Origin: Betaproteobacteria bacterium
GTDB lineage: Bacteria > Pseudomonadota > Gammaproteobacteria > Burkholderiales > Ferrovaceae
Assembly: GCA_018971415.1 (NCBI GenBank)
Contig: JAGXAW010000003.1
Location: forward strand, 22,997-86,996
Length of the DNA stretch: 64,000 nucleotides
Reading direction: 5' to 3'
A program made the position numbers and the translations under genes. Positions 39,275 through 50,069 of this stretch are shown in pieces. Numbering within the stretch: the first letter of the stretch is position 1; each line of letters starts with the position of its first letter. The notes below the pieces were generated by a model. It made no database searches. It was not told the DNA's origin and saw only the letters and a list, made by a program, of their open reading frames with translations.

Positions 39275-40236
39275 AATTTTAATACAGATTCCACATCAGG
39301 CATCATACCAATTCCACCCAGGTTGGTAGCGCGATCACTGCCATAGACGCCTGTTGCGCGTGGGTCCGTGTCGGTATAAAGCGCAATCACTTTTTGTTTT
39401 AAGGCAACAGCCAAGTGAGTGAGACCCGTATCCACTCCTACAACCCATTGTGCCTCTTGGAGTAAGCTTGCAAGATGGGTTAAGGATAGGCGTGGCAGCG
39501 CCACTGCACGATCAACCTGTTGCGCTATGTGCTTGGCGCGCGCTTCCTCTTTTTGATTACCCGAGGGCAGCAAAACCGTTAAGCCCATTAAAGCCATATG
39601 GCGACCCAGTTGAATCCAGGCATCAACAGGCCACTCTTTACTGGCTCGGCTTGTTCCGTGAAGAAAAACGACCCACGCTGTAGAGGGTGCCATGGAGGCG
39701 GGTAAACTGGGGGCGCTGATCCCATAATCCACTGTGGCGGTTGGTGTATAGCCAAACACTTGACCCAACAGTTGGCGATTACGTTCCACCGCGTGAAGTT
39801 GCCAAGAGACTTGATGAGTATGTTGGTAACACAGAGCAGCCAAGGGCTCTCTAATGCTCCCTTTTTCATAACCATGGCGCTCACCAGGCAGTAGTCTTGA
39901 GAGAAGTGCGCTTTTTATTAAACCTTGGCAGTCCACTGAAACATCGTAGGATGCTTGTTTGATTTGACGAATCCGCTGAAATACCTCGCACCAGGTATCT
40001 TTTTTAAGCCAGTGGTGTTTCCAGCGACGTAGTGCAATGGTTTTAACCTGATTAATGTGGCCATGAAGCAGGGGGATTTCACTAAATGCCTCTTCCACTA
40101 GCCAATCCACTTTAAGGGATGGATCAAAGTGAGTTACGTCCGTTAAAGCGGGGAGTGCATGAATAACATCCCCTAGCGAAGAGGTTTTAATGAGTAAAAG
40201 TTTTGTCATGAGAGCATTGTAGGGCGATAGAGCCAA
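39265..40236 (-). CDS. waaC: Lipopolysaccharide heptosyltransferase I
   Basis: LLIKTSSLGDVIHALPALTD, FLHGTSRASKEWP, VVGVDTGLTHLAVALKQKVIALYTDTDP. Confidence 0.92.
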   Translation of the reverse strand: MALSPYNALMTKLLLIKTSSLGDVIHALPALTDVTHFDPSLKVDWLVEEAFSEIPLLHGHINQVKTIALRRWKHHWLKKDTWCEVFQRIRQIKQASYDVSVDCQGLIKSALLSRLLPGERHGYEKGSIREPLAALCYQHTHQVSWQLHAVERNRQLLGQVFGYTPTATVDYGISAPSLPASMAPSTAWVVFLHGTSRASKEWPVDAWIQLGRHMALMGLTVLLPSGNQKEEARAKHIAQQVDRAVALPRLSLTHLASLLQEAQWVVGVDTGLTHLAVALKQKVIALYTDTDPRATGVYGSDRATNLGGIGMMPDVESVLKLCL

Positions 40237-40357
40237 TGAGGCTAGATTAAATAATGTTAATGATAATGTGCTTCATTATAGCGCCACCAGTAGCGGCCTT
40301 AATCTCTTGTTACAGTGAGAGGCCTCAAGGATAAAGTGGCCATGCTAAAATGAGTTT

Positions 40358-41365
40358 ATGATTATTCTCGTCACAGGAGTTGCTGGGTTCATCGGCATGC
40401 ATACGGCACTAAGACTATTGAAAAATGGTCACAGTGTCATTGGTGTTGATAACCTTAACAGCTATTACTCTCCCAAGCTCAAGGAAGATAGGTTAAACCT
40501 CCTTAGCGCTTATCCCTCCTTTACCTTTTATCATGGGGCCATAGAGGATCGCTCTTTCATTGAGACCATTTTTAAACAGCACAGCATAGGTTATGTGGTT
40601 CATTTGGCAGCGCAAGCTGGGGTTCGTTACTCTCTTGAAGCACCGCAGGCTTATGTGGACAGTAATATTACGGGGCTATTAACCATTCTTGAAATGTGTC
40701 GTCATTATCCGGTGGAGCACCTTCTCTTTGCGAGCTCCTCCAGCGTCTATGGATCCAACCAATCTATGCCTTGGCATGAGGGGCAGGGGGTTGATCATCC
40801 TTTAAGTTTTTACGCAGCAACCAAACGCGCGAATGAAGCCATGACCCACTCCTACAGCCATTTATTTGCAATACCCATGACGGGACTGCGTTTTTTTACA
40901 GTCTATGGTCCTTGGGGCCGACCTGACATGGCTTACTTTAAATTTGCAGAAGCCATGCATAGCGAGCAAGTCATCACGGTATTTAATGAAGGTCAAATGT
41001 ACCGTGATTTTACTTATATCGATGATATTGTGCATGGTGTAGTAGAGCTACTTGATAAACCACCTCAATCGCAAGAGATTACGGATACATCAGAGCTTGA
41101 TCCTGCGTTAAGTCATGCTCCTTGGCGTATTCTTAATATTGGTCATGAAGAGCCCGTGCTGTTAATGGATATGATTAGCAAGTTGGAGTCATTACTGAAT
41201 AAAAAAGCCTTGATTGATTGGCAGCCAATGCAGCCTGGTGACGTACTCGCCACCTACGCCAGTAATGAGCGTTTAAGAACCTTAATTGGCCCTTTACCAA
41301 AAACCGGCTTAGATGAGGGACTCGCAGCGTTTGTGTCTTGGTATGCTAAGTGGAGACATCAATGA
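40358..41365 (+). CDS. NAD-dependent epimerase (UDP-glucuronate 4-epimerase-like)
   Basis: ILVTGVAGFIGMHTALRLL, VVHLAAQAGVRYSLEAPQAYVDSNITG, YAATKRANEAM. Confidence 0.9.
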   Translation: MIILVTGVAGFIGMHTALRLLKNGHSVIGVDNLNSYYSPKLKEDRLNLLSAYPSFTFYHGAIEDRSFIETIFKQHSIGYVVHLAAQAGVRYSLEAPQAYVDSNITGLLTILEMCRHYPVEHLLFASSSSVYGSNQSMPWHEGQGVDHPLSFYAATKRANEAMTHSYSHLFAIPMTGLRFFTVYGPWGRPDMAYFKFAEAMHSEQVITVFNEGQMYRDFTYIDDIVHGVVELLDKPPQSQEITDTSELDPALSHAPWRILNIGHEEPVLLMDMISKLESLLNKKALIDWQPMQPGDVLATYASNERLRTLIGPLPKTGLDEGLAAFVSWYAKWRHQ

Positions 41366-42099
41366 GCCTGTCTGTGATTGTCATTACCAAAAACGAGTCT
41401 CATGCTATTGAAGAATGCTTAGCGTCCGTGGCCTTTGCCGATGAAATTATTGTTGTTGATGGTGGTAGTCTTGATGACACCGTTGAAAAAGCAAAGAGTT
41501 GCGGGGCCATAGTGCATAGCAATACCCATTGGCAAGGATTTGGTTTCCAGAAAAACTTAGCACTTCACTATGCAACGCAAGAGTGGGTTTTATCGATTGA
41601 CGCGGACGAGAGGGTGAGTCCTGAACTTAAAGCAGAAATACTCACTGTGATGGCGGAAGAGTCCCATCAAGTATTTAGAATCCCACGCTCTTCAAGCTAT
41701 TGTGGCCACTTTATGCGCCATGGTGGTTGGTGGCCAGATTATGTCGTGCGTTTGTTTAAGCGAGGCAGTGCCGAGTTTAGTTCCGACCGCGTTCATGAAC
41801 GATTAGAAACCCATCAGCCTATTGGGACCCTCAATCACCCCATTATTCACTATACCTATGAAACCCTAGAGGAAGTGATTGCTAAAACCAATCAGTATTC
41901 AACTCTTGGAGCACAGATGCTCTTTGATAAGGGTAGGCGGGCGAATCTCACCTTAGCAACACTAAAAGGGTTGTGGGCGTTTATCCGAACTTACTTTCTG
42001 CGGGCGGGGTTTTTAGATGGTGGCTATGGATTTTTACTTGCAGTGAGTAACGCGCAAACCACCTTTTACCGTTATGCGAAATTGTGGCTTAAGCGCTAG
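41350..42099 (+). CDS. Glycosyltransferase family 2 (LPS core glycosyltransferase, WaaE/KdtX-like)
   Basis: SVIVITKNESHAIEECLASVAFADEIIVVDGGSLDDTVEKAK, WVLSIDADERVS. Confidence 0.9.
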   Translation: METSMSLSVIVITKNESHAIEECLASVAFADEIIVVDGGSLDDTVEKAKSCGAIVHSNTHWQGFGFQKNLALHYATQEWVLSIDADERVSPELKAEILTVMAEESHQVFRIPRSSSYCGHFMRHGGWWPDYVVRLFKRGSAEFSSDRVHERLETHQPIGTLNHPIIHYTYETLEEVIAKTNQYSTLGAQMLFDKGRRANLTLATLKGLWAFIRTYFLRAGFLDGGYGFLLAVSNAQTTFYRYAKLWLKR

Positions 42100-43846
42100 C
42101 TAAAGACTGCATACGCCAGAGTTTGGTGTAGTAGCCCTCTTTGGCAAGCAGTTCTTGATGGCGACCCATTTCAACAATCCTACCTTGATTTAACACCAGA
42201 ATTCGATCGGCAGCTTCAATGGTTGACAGTCGATGGGCAATCACGACAGTGGTACGTCCTTTCATTAGGGTTTCCAGTGCTGCCTGCACCAAGCGCTCAG
42301 ATTCTGTATCAAGTGCTGAGGTGGCCTCATCTAAAATTAAGATAGGCGCATTTTTAAGAAGGGCTCTCGCTATCGCAATACGTTGACGTTGTCCCCCCGA
42401 TAGGCGGGCACCGTTTTCTCCCACCAAAGTATTGAGACCCTGAGGAAGAGTGTCAATGAATTCCATGGCATGGGCAGCTAGCGCTGCTTTTTTAATGTGA
42501 TCAATGGATGCACCACGCAGTGGTCCGTAGGCGATGTTGTTTGCAATCGTGTCGTTAAAGAGAACCACATCTTGACTCACCACGCCAATTTGAGAGCGTA
42601 AGCTCTCTAAAGTCAATGCACTAAGGGGATGGCCATCAAGGAAGATGGTGCCGCTTTGAGGTTGATAAAAACGTGGAATAAGATTCGCAAGTGTTGTCTT
42701 ACCACTACCAGATTGCCCAACCAGTGCCACCGTTTCTCCAGCGTGAATAGTGAGCTGAATAGAATCGAGAGCAGGTTTTGTTTGATTTTTATACTGAAAA
42801 GTGACCTCATCAAAGCGGATTTCTCCTTTAACGTCGTGGATCGCATGGTTACCGTCATTGAGCTCCATTTTTTCATCAATGAGTTCAAATACGCTCTCCG
42901 CTGCAGCAAGGCCACGTTGTAAGGACTCGCTGATATCGGATAAACGTTTCAAGGGGGCAAGTAGCATGATCATGGCGGTAATAAAGGAGACAAAACCACC
43001 CACCGTGGTTTCATCAGCTCCTGCTTGTAGGGTAGCCATCCAAACAATAATAGCAATCGCGATGGCGGCAAAAAACTGAACTAAGGGGACATTGGCCGCC
43101 GAAGTAGCAGCTTGTTTGGTATTTAATCGGCGTACTAAGTTACTCGCTTGATGAAATCGCTCTGACTCTAATTCAGCGCCACCAAATACTTTAATGACCT
43201 TTTGGCAATTAATGGTTTCATCCACCACCGTACTAATGCCACCCATCGCATCCTGTGTGGCGCGGTTCACTTGCCTTAATTTGTTGTTCACCCGTTTGAC
43301 TAAGTAAGCAATTGGGGGGGCAGCAAGGAGTGTAATACTGGTGAGTTTCCAATTTAGAATCAATAGCCAGCCCAGTAAACCAATCACTACAAAGGTGTCA
43401 GTGACCAGGTTGGTAATCACTGAAGTGGTAGCAGTCATTACTTGGCTAACATCATAGATGAGTTTTGAGATAAGGGTGCCGGCAGGATGTTCATCAAAGT
43501 AGGTAACTGGAACATGCAGTAAGCGCTCAAACATCTGGGTACGCAGATCCATAACGACTTTGTTCCCCACCCAGTTCATAGCAAACTTTGAGATAAAGTT
43601 GGCCACCCCGCGCACAATGAATAAACCCAATAGCATCAAGGGTACCCAGTGCATCCACATGGGGTCCTTATGCACAAAACTTTTATCGAGTAAGGGTTTT
43701 AGTAGGGCCGGCAAGGTAGGTTCAGTTGCAGCCGTAATGACCATGCCTAAAATGGCAATGGCAAATTGACTGCGATAGGGAACAACCTGGCGTAGTAAGC
43801 GGCGGTATAGACCGGAACTCAGTTGTGAAAAAGCGAATTTACTCAC
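42089..43846 (-). CDS. msbA: Lipid A export ABC transporter ATP-binding/permease MsbA
   Basis: ABC exporter: TM domain, ALVGQSGSGKTTLANLIPRFY, RLSGGQRQRIAIARALLKNAPILILDEATSALD; LPS gene context. Confidence 0.93.
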   Translation of the reverse strand: MSKFAFSQLSSGLYRRLLRQVVPYRSQFAIAILGMVITAATEPTLPALLKPLLDKSFVHKDPMWMHWVPLMLLGLFIVRGVANFISKFAMNWVGNKVVMDLRTQMFERLLHVPVTYFDEHPAGTLISKLIYDVSQVMTATTSVITNLVTDTFVVIGLLGWLLILNWKLTSITLLAAPPIAYLVKRVNNKLRQVNRATQDAMGGISTVVDETINCQKVIKVFGGAELESERFHQASNLVRRLNTKQAATSAANVPLVQFFAAIAIAIIVWMATLQAGADETTVGGFVSFITAMIMLLAPLKRLSDISESLQRGLAAAESVFELIDEKMELNDGNHAIHDVKGEIRFDEVTFQYKNQTKPALDSIQLTIHAGETVALVGQSGSGKTTLANLIPRFYQPQSGTIFLDGHPLSALTLESLRSQIGVVSQDVVLFNDTIANNIAYGPLRGASIDHIKKAALAAHAMEFIDTLPQGLNTLVGENGARLSGGQRQRIAIARALLKNAPILILDEATSALDTESERLVQAALETLMKGRTTVVIAHRLSTIEAADRILVLNQGRIVEMGRHQELLAKEGYYTKLWRMQSLASA

Positions 43847-43947
43847 AGTAGTTAGTTTGTTTCATTAGCAATAAAGTACTACAGTATAGCTTACCTTTGT
43901 TAACACCGATGATGCGCTAATCTGTTAAGATAGGCAAAAGAAAAAAT

Positions 43948-44541
43948 ATGCGGAATATTATGAAGACAGTTTCTCAAAAAATAACGAGTGTTGTGTTGTT
44001 AAGTTTAATGGTGCTGGCCACCCAGAGCCATCATTTCATGTCGCTTTATCATTTTCCCCCAGCGGCCTTTGCCGCCATGTTTTTAGGTGGATTCTTTCTT
44101 AAAAGACCGGCTTGGTTTATTTACTTTGTTCTCTTAATTGCCTTAATTGATGGCCTCACCATCAGTTTGGGGGCAGCCCTTGGCGCCTATTTTAGTTGGT
44201 CCTATTTATTTATGTTACCGGCCTATGGGGTGTTATGGTCAGCCGGTTACTGGGCAGAGAGACAAAAAAAGTTGGGGTTAGTGCAGCAGTTAACAGCGAC
44301 ACTCATTGGCTTTTTAAGTATATTCCTTGCTGAGGCCATGGCAAGTGGTAGTTTTTATGTGATGAAAACCCCCTTACCTCATAGTGCGATTGGGTTCATG
44401 AATTATTATCTCACCTGGTCTTATCAGTCGATTGACTCCTTTTTGTTTTGGGCTCTGCCCGTTATGTTTGTATACTATGCCGTGAGAGCTGTTGGCGGTG
44501 TAATGCAAAACAACCATCGTCAGGATGGTATAAAGCCTTAG
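43948..44541 (+). CDS. Polytopic membrane protein resembling the BtuM-type cobalamin transporter family
   Basis: About 6 TM helices, 197 aa; SHHF..FPPAAFAAMFLGGFFLKRPAW and YLFMLPAYGVLWSAGYW resemble BtuM-family proteins. Confidence 0.5.
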   Translation: MRNIMKTVSQKITSVVLLSLMVLATQSHHFMSLYHFPPAAFAAMFLGGFFLKRPAWFIYFVLLIALIDGLTISLGAALGAYFSWSYLFMLPAYGVLWSAGYWAERQKKLGLVQQLTATLIGFLSIFLAEAMASGSFYVMKTPLPHSAIGFMNYYLTWSYQSIDSFLFWALPVMFVYYAVRAVGGVMQNNHRQDGIKP

Positions 44542-44549
44542 CGAGGTGT

Positions 44550-44750
44550 ATGGATAAACATTTTATCAATTTAGAGAAAAAAATTGAGCGCGTGATCGCG
44601 CAATGTGATGCATTGCGCTCAGAAAATCTTAAGCTTAGGCAAGATTTAATTCAAAAAATGGATGACATGAGGCACCTTAACGATAAAGTTGAGGAAGCCA
44701 AACACCGACTGAATCAACTGATGAAGAAAGTGTCGGAGACCAGCGAATGA
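44550..44750 (+). CDS. Small coiled-coil protein (ZapB/TIGR02449-like) upstream of zapA
   Basis: 66-aa coiled-coil MDKHFINLEKKIERVIAQCDALRSENLKLRQDLIQK; overlaps zapA start; the track ORF at 44448 has an upstream extension. Confidence 0.75.
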   Translation: MDKHFINLEKKIERVIAQCDALRSENLKLRQDLIQKMDDMRHLNDKVEEAKHRLNQLMKKVSETSE

Positions 44751-45067
44751 GTTCAGGTCAAAAGCAAAACTCGGTGGTTGAATTTACCCTATTTGACCGC
44801 TCTTACCGCTTAGCCTGTGATCCTGATCAAAAATTATTACTCGAACAAGCAGCCAGTGAGTTTGTTAAACGGGTAAAAGAAGTGAAAGAGGCGCATCAAG
44901 GGATGGGTCCTGAAGGTGCCGCAGTAATGGCAGGGATTAACTGCATGTTTGAGTTACTTGAAATGCAGGCAGTGAGCGCTTGGGATGTTAATGACGTCAA
45001 ACAAAAAATAAAGTCATTAGAAACCCAGTTGGAACGTTGTTTTTATGAGCAAGATAATCTATTCTAG
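44747..45067 (+). CDS. zapA: Cell division protein ZapA
   Basis: FTLFDRSYRLACDPDQKLLLEQAASEFVKRVKEVKE; followed by 6S RNA. Confidence 0.9.
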   Translation: MSSGQKQNSVVEFTLFDRSYRLACDPDQKLLLEQAASEFVKRVKEVKEAHQGMGPEGAAVMAGINCMFELLEMQAVSAWDVNDVKQKIKSLETQLERCFYEQDNLF

Positions 45068-45070
45068 ATA

Positions 45071-45247
45071 TCCCCTGTGAGGTTTGTTACGGTTATTAAT
45101 TCTTTGAACCGATAATCATCTAACCTGGAGATGTGCTAAAGGAAGTCTGTTGTGCCGCGTCCCATGGGATGCGCCTGAGGGTTTCGGCAGGTCACCACTC
45201 TTATAGAGCCTGGGTTCAAGATGCTAACCGGACGGTTTCACGGGGGA
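45071..45247 (+). ncRNA. ssrS: 6S RNA
   Basis: Closing stem TCCCCTGTGA (45071-45080) pairs with TCACGGGGGA (45238-45247); conserved GCCTGGGTTCAAGATG-like segment; conserved position immediately after zapA. Confidence 0.88.
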
Positions 45248-45310
45248 ACTTAACTTGTTTATTCCCCATTCATTGAATATCTATTTTTCTGATCTTTACC
45301 AGTAATGCTC

Positions 45311-46237
45311 TTAGCCTGGTTGTTCGCCACCCACAGGGGGGCTTAACATCACGGGGGCGACTTCCAATAAAAATTGTTTGAAGGCGCGCGCCACAGGTGA
45401 GTGACGTTTATCTTTATGGTGCACCAAGTGCCAATCTCTCACAATCGGAAAACCTGGAACGGGTAGCGTCACCAGGCGGTGAGTTTCAAGCTCTAAGGTA
45501 ATGGTGTGTTCTGAGAGAAAGGCGATGCCCATGCCTGCAATGGCAGCCTGTTTAATGGTTTCGTTACTGCTCATTTCCATACGAGGTTTGACCACTAAGC
45601 CGTGTTGCGCAAGGTAGCGCTCGAAGAGTTCGCGCGTACCCGATCCTTTTTCTCTTAATAAAAAGGGTTCTGCTGCAACTCTCTCTAAGGTTAAGCGTTT
45701 GGCTTCAGTTAACGGATGCTGGGGAGGCGCCACAATTAAATGGGCGTTTTTAGCAAAGGGTTGATTGATGAGGTCCATGCCCTCGGGAGGCTGCCCCATG
45801 ATGGCAAAGTCCACATCGTTTTCCATTAACTGCTCAACAATACCAGCCCGATTATTGACTGACAGTTTTAATTGTACGGCAGGGTATTGTTCACAAAATC
45901 GTGCTAATAGGTTTGGTGCAAAGTATTTGGCGGTACTGATAATGGCGATATCAAGCCTTCCACTGACTCCCTCGCGTAAACTCTCCAGCGCCTCTCGCGC
46001 TTCCTTCATTTGTTTGGCTATAATTCTGGTGTGTTCAAATAATTCTTTGCCGGCATGGGTGAGAAAAATACGTTTGCCCATATGCTCAAAAAGAGGCAGA
46101 CCCGCAAGATCCTCGAGCTGTTTAATTTGCATAGACACAGCAGGTTGAGTCAGATGCAATTCTTCGCTAGCACGGGAGAAATTCAGGTGCCTGGCAACGG
46201 ATTCAAAAATTTGTAACTGACGGAAAGTGAAATGCAT
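45311..46237 (-). CDS. LysR-family transcriptional regulator, CbbR-like
   Basis: MHFTFRQLQIFESVARHLNFSRASEELHLTQPAVSMQIKQLEDLAGLPLFE; TKYFAPNLLARFCEQYP; divergent from gap-pgk-pyk. Confidence 0.85.
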   Translation of the reverse strand: MHFTFRQLQIFESVARHLNFSRASEELHLTQPAVSMQIKQLEDLAGLPLFEHMGKRIFLTHAGKELFEHTRIIAKQMKEAREALESLREGVSGRLDIAIISTAKYFAPNLLARFCEQYPAVQLKLSVNNRAGIVEQLMENDVDFAIMGQPPEGMDLINQPFAKNAHLIVAPPQHPLTEAKRLTLERVAAEPFLLREKGSGTRELFERYLAQHGLVVKPRMEMSSNETIKQAAIAGMGIAFLSEHTITLELETHRLVTLPVPGFPIVRDWHLVHHKDKRHSPVARAFKQFLLEVAPVMLSPPVGGEQPG

Positions 46238-46252
46238 GGAGAAACCTCTTAT

Positions 46253-46271
46253 GTATAAGAATATCTTATAC
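46253..46271. promoter_or_regulatory. Probable LysR-type regulator operator GTATAAGA-ATA-TCTTATAC
   Basis: Perfect 8-bp inverted repeat in the divergent cbbR/gap intergenic region, with a further ATAC-GGCTC-GTAT dyad downstream. Confidence 0.55.
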
Positions 46272-46391
46272 TATTTGCATACGGCTCGTATACTATTTTA
46301 TGATGACAGTTTTATAACATTTCTTAAGTATCTATCAAAATAAGCTTAAGTGGTGACAGTTTTTAAAAAAATCTCACTAGGGGGAGTAAAA

Positions 46392-47402
46392 ATGGCAATT
46401 CGTATCGGTATTAATGGTTATGGTCGCATTGGACGCAACGTTTTACGTGCCTTGTATGAATCAGGTCGTAAAGACATTCAAGTGGTAGCTATTAACGATC
46501 TGGGAAACTCTGAAACCAATGCTCATCTGACACGCTATGACACAGCCCACGGCAAGTTTAATGGGGAAGTACGTGTGGAGGGTGATTCTATTATTGTTAA
46601 TGGCGATAAAATTAAGGTGTTTTCACAGCGCAACCCCGCTGATATCCCTTGGGGAAGTGTTGGTGCCGATGTGGTGCTTGAGTGTACGGGACTTTTTACC
46701 ACCAAAGAAAAAGCCTCTGCCCATTTAACAGGCGGCGCTAAAAAAGTCATTATCTCAGCACCAGGCGGAAAAGATGTAGATGCCACAGTGGTCTATGGCG
46801 TGAATCATCAGGTACTCAATTCTTCCATGACAGTTATTTCCAATGCCTCTTGCACAACTAACTGTTTGGCCCCACTGGTTAAGCCTTTGCATGAGGCAAT
46901 TGGTGTTGTTAAAGGATTAATGACCACAGTTCACTCCTACACCAATGACCAAGTGCTCACCGATGTTTACCATAGCGACTTACATCGCGCTCGCTCGGCG
47001 ACTATGTCAATGATCCCAACCAAAACAGGCGCTGCTGCTGCTGTGGGATTGGTGTTGCCGGAGTTGAACGGCAAATTAGATGGCTTTGCGGTGCGTGTTC
47101 CAACCATTAACGTCTCTTTAGTAGATTTAACCTTTGAAGCAGCCCGTTCAACCACGGTGGAAGAAATCAACGCCATCATGAAAACCGCCTCTGAGGGAGC
47201 ATTAAAGGGGATTTTAAATTACAACACAGCCCCTCTTGTCTCCGTTGATTTTAATCACGATCCAGCCTCCAGTACCTTTGATGCAGGACTCACCAAAGTG
47301 TCCGGTGGGAATTTGGTTAAAGTGTTGTCCTGGTATGACAACGAATGGGGCTTTAGTAACCGTATGTTAGATGTGACAGCGCACTGGATGAGTGTTAAGT
47401 AA
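46392..47402 (+). CDS. gap: Type I glyceraldehyde-3-phosphate dehydrogenase
   Basis: [46 protein letters not shown]. Confidence 0.97.
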   Translation: MAIRIGINGYGRIGRNVLRALYESGRKDIQVVAINDLGNSETNAHLTRYDTAHGKFNGEVRVEGDSIIVNGDKIKVFSQRNPADIPWGSVGADVVLECTGLFTTKEKASAHLTGGAKKVIISAPGGKDVDATVVYGVNHQVLNSSMTVISNASCTTNCLAPLVKPLHEAIGVVKGLMTTVHSYTNDQVLTDVYHSDLHRARSATMSMIPTKTGAAAAVGLVLPELNGKLDGFAVRVPTINVSLVDLTFEAARSTTVEEINAIMKTASEGALKGILNYNTAPLVSVDFNHDPASSTFDAGLTKVSGGNLVKVLSWYDNEWGFSNRMLDVTAHWMSVK

Positions 47403-47420
47403 CCCTTAAGGAGCGCTACT

Positions 47421-48602
47421 ATGTCTATATTACGTATGCAGGATCTGCATTTTGCAAATCAGCGCTGCTTGATTCGCGTGGATTTTAACGTTCCATTGAA
47501 AGATGGGTCGATTACCGATGACACGCGCATTCGTGCCAGTCTGCCAACCATAGAGTTAGCCCTGAAGAACAATGCCGCAGTGATGTTGATGTCTCATTTA
47601 GGAAGACCCACTGAGGGCGTTTATGAGGAAGAGTTTTCCTTAAGACCTGTGGCAGAGCATTTGGGTAAGCTGTTAGGGCGTGAAGTGAAACTTATACAAA
47701 ACTGGTTACAGCAACCACCTGAAGTGTCCCCTGGACAGGTGGTGATGTTTGAGAATGTGCGCTTTAATCCTGGTGAAAAGAAAGACGACGACGCCCTAGC
47801 TAAGAAAATGGCCAGCCTATGTGATCTCTTTGTCATGGATGCCTTTGGTACCGCTCACCGCGCTGAAGCTTCAACCCATGGTGTGGCAAAGTTTGCCAAA
47901 CAGGCGTGTGCAGGACCCCTTCTTGCAGCTGAGCTTGATGCCTTGGGTAAGGCGCTCAAAGAGCCTAAACGACCACTGGTGGCAATTGTGGCAGGCTCAA
48001 AGGTTTCCACCAAGCTCACCGTCTTATCTACTCTGTCAGAAAAAGTGGATCAATTGATTGTGGGTGGCGGCATTGCCAATACTTTTTTACTGGCTGCCGG
48101 TAAAAAAATTGGTAAATCCCTCGCTGAACCTGATCTTGTCCCTGAAGCGCAAAAGATTATTGATGCTGCCCGGGCAAGGGGCGGAGATGTGCCTATTCCC
48201 GTTGATGTGGTTGTGGGTAAAGCCTTTTCTGAGAAGGAGCCGGCAGTCATTAAGAGTGTGGATGAGGTGGCAGATGATGACATGATCTTTGATATTGGTC
48301 CTCAAACAGCCAAGCAACTCTCCAGATTAATAGAGAAGGCCGGCACCATTGTCTGGAACGGTCCTGTGGGGGTCTTTGAGTTTGATCAGTTTGGCGAGGG
48401 AACCAAAACCTTGGCCATGGCCATCGCCCACTCCCCTGGCTTTTCTATTGCCGGAGGGGGCGACACCTTAGCCGCAGTGGCTAAGTACAATATTGCTGAT
48501 CAAGTGTCCTACATCTCAACAGGCGGCGGAGCGTTTTTGGAGTTTTTAGAGGGTAGAGAGTTACCAGCTGTAAAAATACTAGAAGACAGAGCGCAGGGTT
48601 AA
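47421..48602 (+). CDS. pgk: Phosphoglycerate kinase
   Basis: [52 protein letters not shown]. Confidence 0.97.
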   Translation: MSILRMQDLHFANQRCLIRVDFNVPLKDGSITDDTRIRASLPTIELALKNNAAVMLMSHLGRPTEGVYEEEFSLRPVAEHLGKLLGREVKLIQNWLQQPPEVSPGQVVMFENVRFNPGEKKDDDALAKKMASLCDLFVMDAFGTAHRAEASTHGVAKFAKQACAGPLLAAELDALGKALKEPKRPLVAIVAGSKVSTKLTVLSTLSEKVDQLIVGGGIANTFLLAAGKKIGKSLAEPDLVPEAQKIIDAARARGGDVPIPVDVVVGKAFSEKEPAVIKSVDEVADDDMIFDIGPQTAKQLSRLIEKAGTIVWNGPVGVFEFDQFGEGTKTLAMAIAHSPGFSIAGGGDTLAAVAKYNIADQVSYISTGGGAFLEFLEGRELPAVKILEDRAQG

Positions 48603-48635
48603 GGCAACACAGACAGCATAGGGAGAAATACGGTT

Positions 48636-50069
48636 ATGCCAAGACGCACAAAAATAGTGGCTACCATTGGGCCTGCTTCAAGTACTCCTGAAGTGTTAGA
48701 AAAAATGATTTTGGCGGGCATGGATGTGGCCCGCCTTAACTTTTCTCATGGCAGCGATGAGGATCACTTAGCCCGCGCTGAGATGATTCGCGCTATTGCT
48801 AAAAAGCTTGGTCGAACTGTGGGTATTTTAGGAGACCTGCAGGGTCCTAAAATCCGTGTGGGTAAGTTTAAAGAGCAGCGTATTACGCTCTCGCCTGGCG
48901 CCCCCTTTATTCTAGATGCCAACTGTCAACTGGGTGATGAGACAAGAGTCGGTCTTGATTACAAAGCATTACCTCAAGATGTGAAAGCGGGTGATGCATT
49001 ACTGCTTGATGATGGCAAGATTGAGCTTAAGGTGATTAAGGTAGTAGAAAATGAAGTCTTCACGGAGGTGGTGCAAGGCGGCGTACTCTCAAACAACAAA
49101 GGTATTAACCGCCGCGGTGGAGGACTGACCGCGCCTGCTTTGACAGATAAAGACATTCAAGATATTCACCTTGCAGCACGTTTAAAGGTCGACTATCTTG
49201 CTGTCTCCTTTCCTCGTTCGGGGGAAGACATGCACTACGCTAGGCGACTACTCAAAGAAGCGGGCTGGCAAGCACAAATTCAAGCCAAGATTGAACGCGC
49301 TGAAGCCATTGACGCTTTAGAAGATATTATTCAAGCCAGTGATTCCATCATGGTTGCGCGCGGTGATTTGGCTGTGGAGGTGGGTGATGCTGTGGTGCCT
49401 GCGTTACAAAAGAAAATGATTCGTCTAGCGCGGCAAATGAACCGCACCATTATTACAGCCACACAAATGATGGAATCGATGATTTCAAGCCCGGTTCCAA
49501 CCCGTGCTGAGGTATCTGATGTGGCCAATGCAGTGTTGGATGGCACCGATGCGGTGATGCTTTCCGCTGAATCTGCCGCAGGAGCCTTCCCTGTGGAAGC
49601 CATTGCCGCTATGGCACGGGTGTGCAGTGAAGCTGAAAAAGAGGCCATGCCGGAAGTCACTATTTTAGAGAATGACCCCATTGATCGCGTTGAAAAAGCC
49701 GTTGCCCGTGCGGTTATTCACACCACACACCATCTTCAGGTGAAGGCCATCGCAGCGCTTACGCAAAGTGGAACCACCGCCTTACTGGTTTCGCGCTCAG
49801 ACATGGACGTACCTATTTATGCTTTAACGCCCCATGAAAGTACCCAGCGCAGGATAACCCTTTTTCGAGGAGTATATCCGATTGATTTTCAGCATGAAAA
49901 CCGCTCTCCTGCTGAAGTGATTGCCATGGCAGAGCAAAAACTGTTAGCCTTAGGGGCTGTAGCGGTGGGTGATATTATTTTACTCACCATTGGCGAGCCC
50001 ATTGGGATTCCTGGGGGCACCAACACCTTAAAAATTATTCGAGTAGGCGATCACTCACAATTATTATGA
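48636..50069 (+). CDS. pyk: Pyruvate kinase
   Basis: [86 protein letters not shown]. Confidence 0.97.
   Translation: MPRRTKIVATIGPASSTPEVLEKMILAGMDVARLNFSHGSDEDHLARAEMIRAIAKKLGRTVGILGDLQGPKIRVGKFKEQRITLSPGAPFILDANCQLGDETRVGLDYKALPQDVKAGDALLLDDGKIELKVIKVVENEVFTEVVQGGVLSNNKGINRRGGGLTAPALTDKDIQDIHLAARLKVDYLAVSFPRSGEDMHYARRLLKEAGWQAQIQAKIERAEAIDALEDIIQASDSIMVARGDLAVEVGDAVVPALQKKMIRLARQMNRTIITATQMMESMISSPVPTRAEVSDVANAVLDGTDAVMLSAESAAGAFPVEAIAAMARVCSEAEKEAMPEVTILENDPIDRVEKAVARAVIHTTHHLQVKAIAALTQSGTTALLVSRSDMDVPIYALTPHESTQRRITLFRGVYPIDFQHENRSPAEVIAMAEQKLLALGAVAVGDIILLTIGEPIGIPGGTNTLKIIRVGDHSQLL

Noticed and set aside
40237-40357. Promoter/regulatory structure between waaC and the epimerase (TTGTTA-N17-GATAAA)
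   Set aside because: Only a weak sigma70-like match; ordinary divergent promoter region
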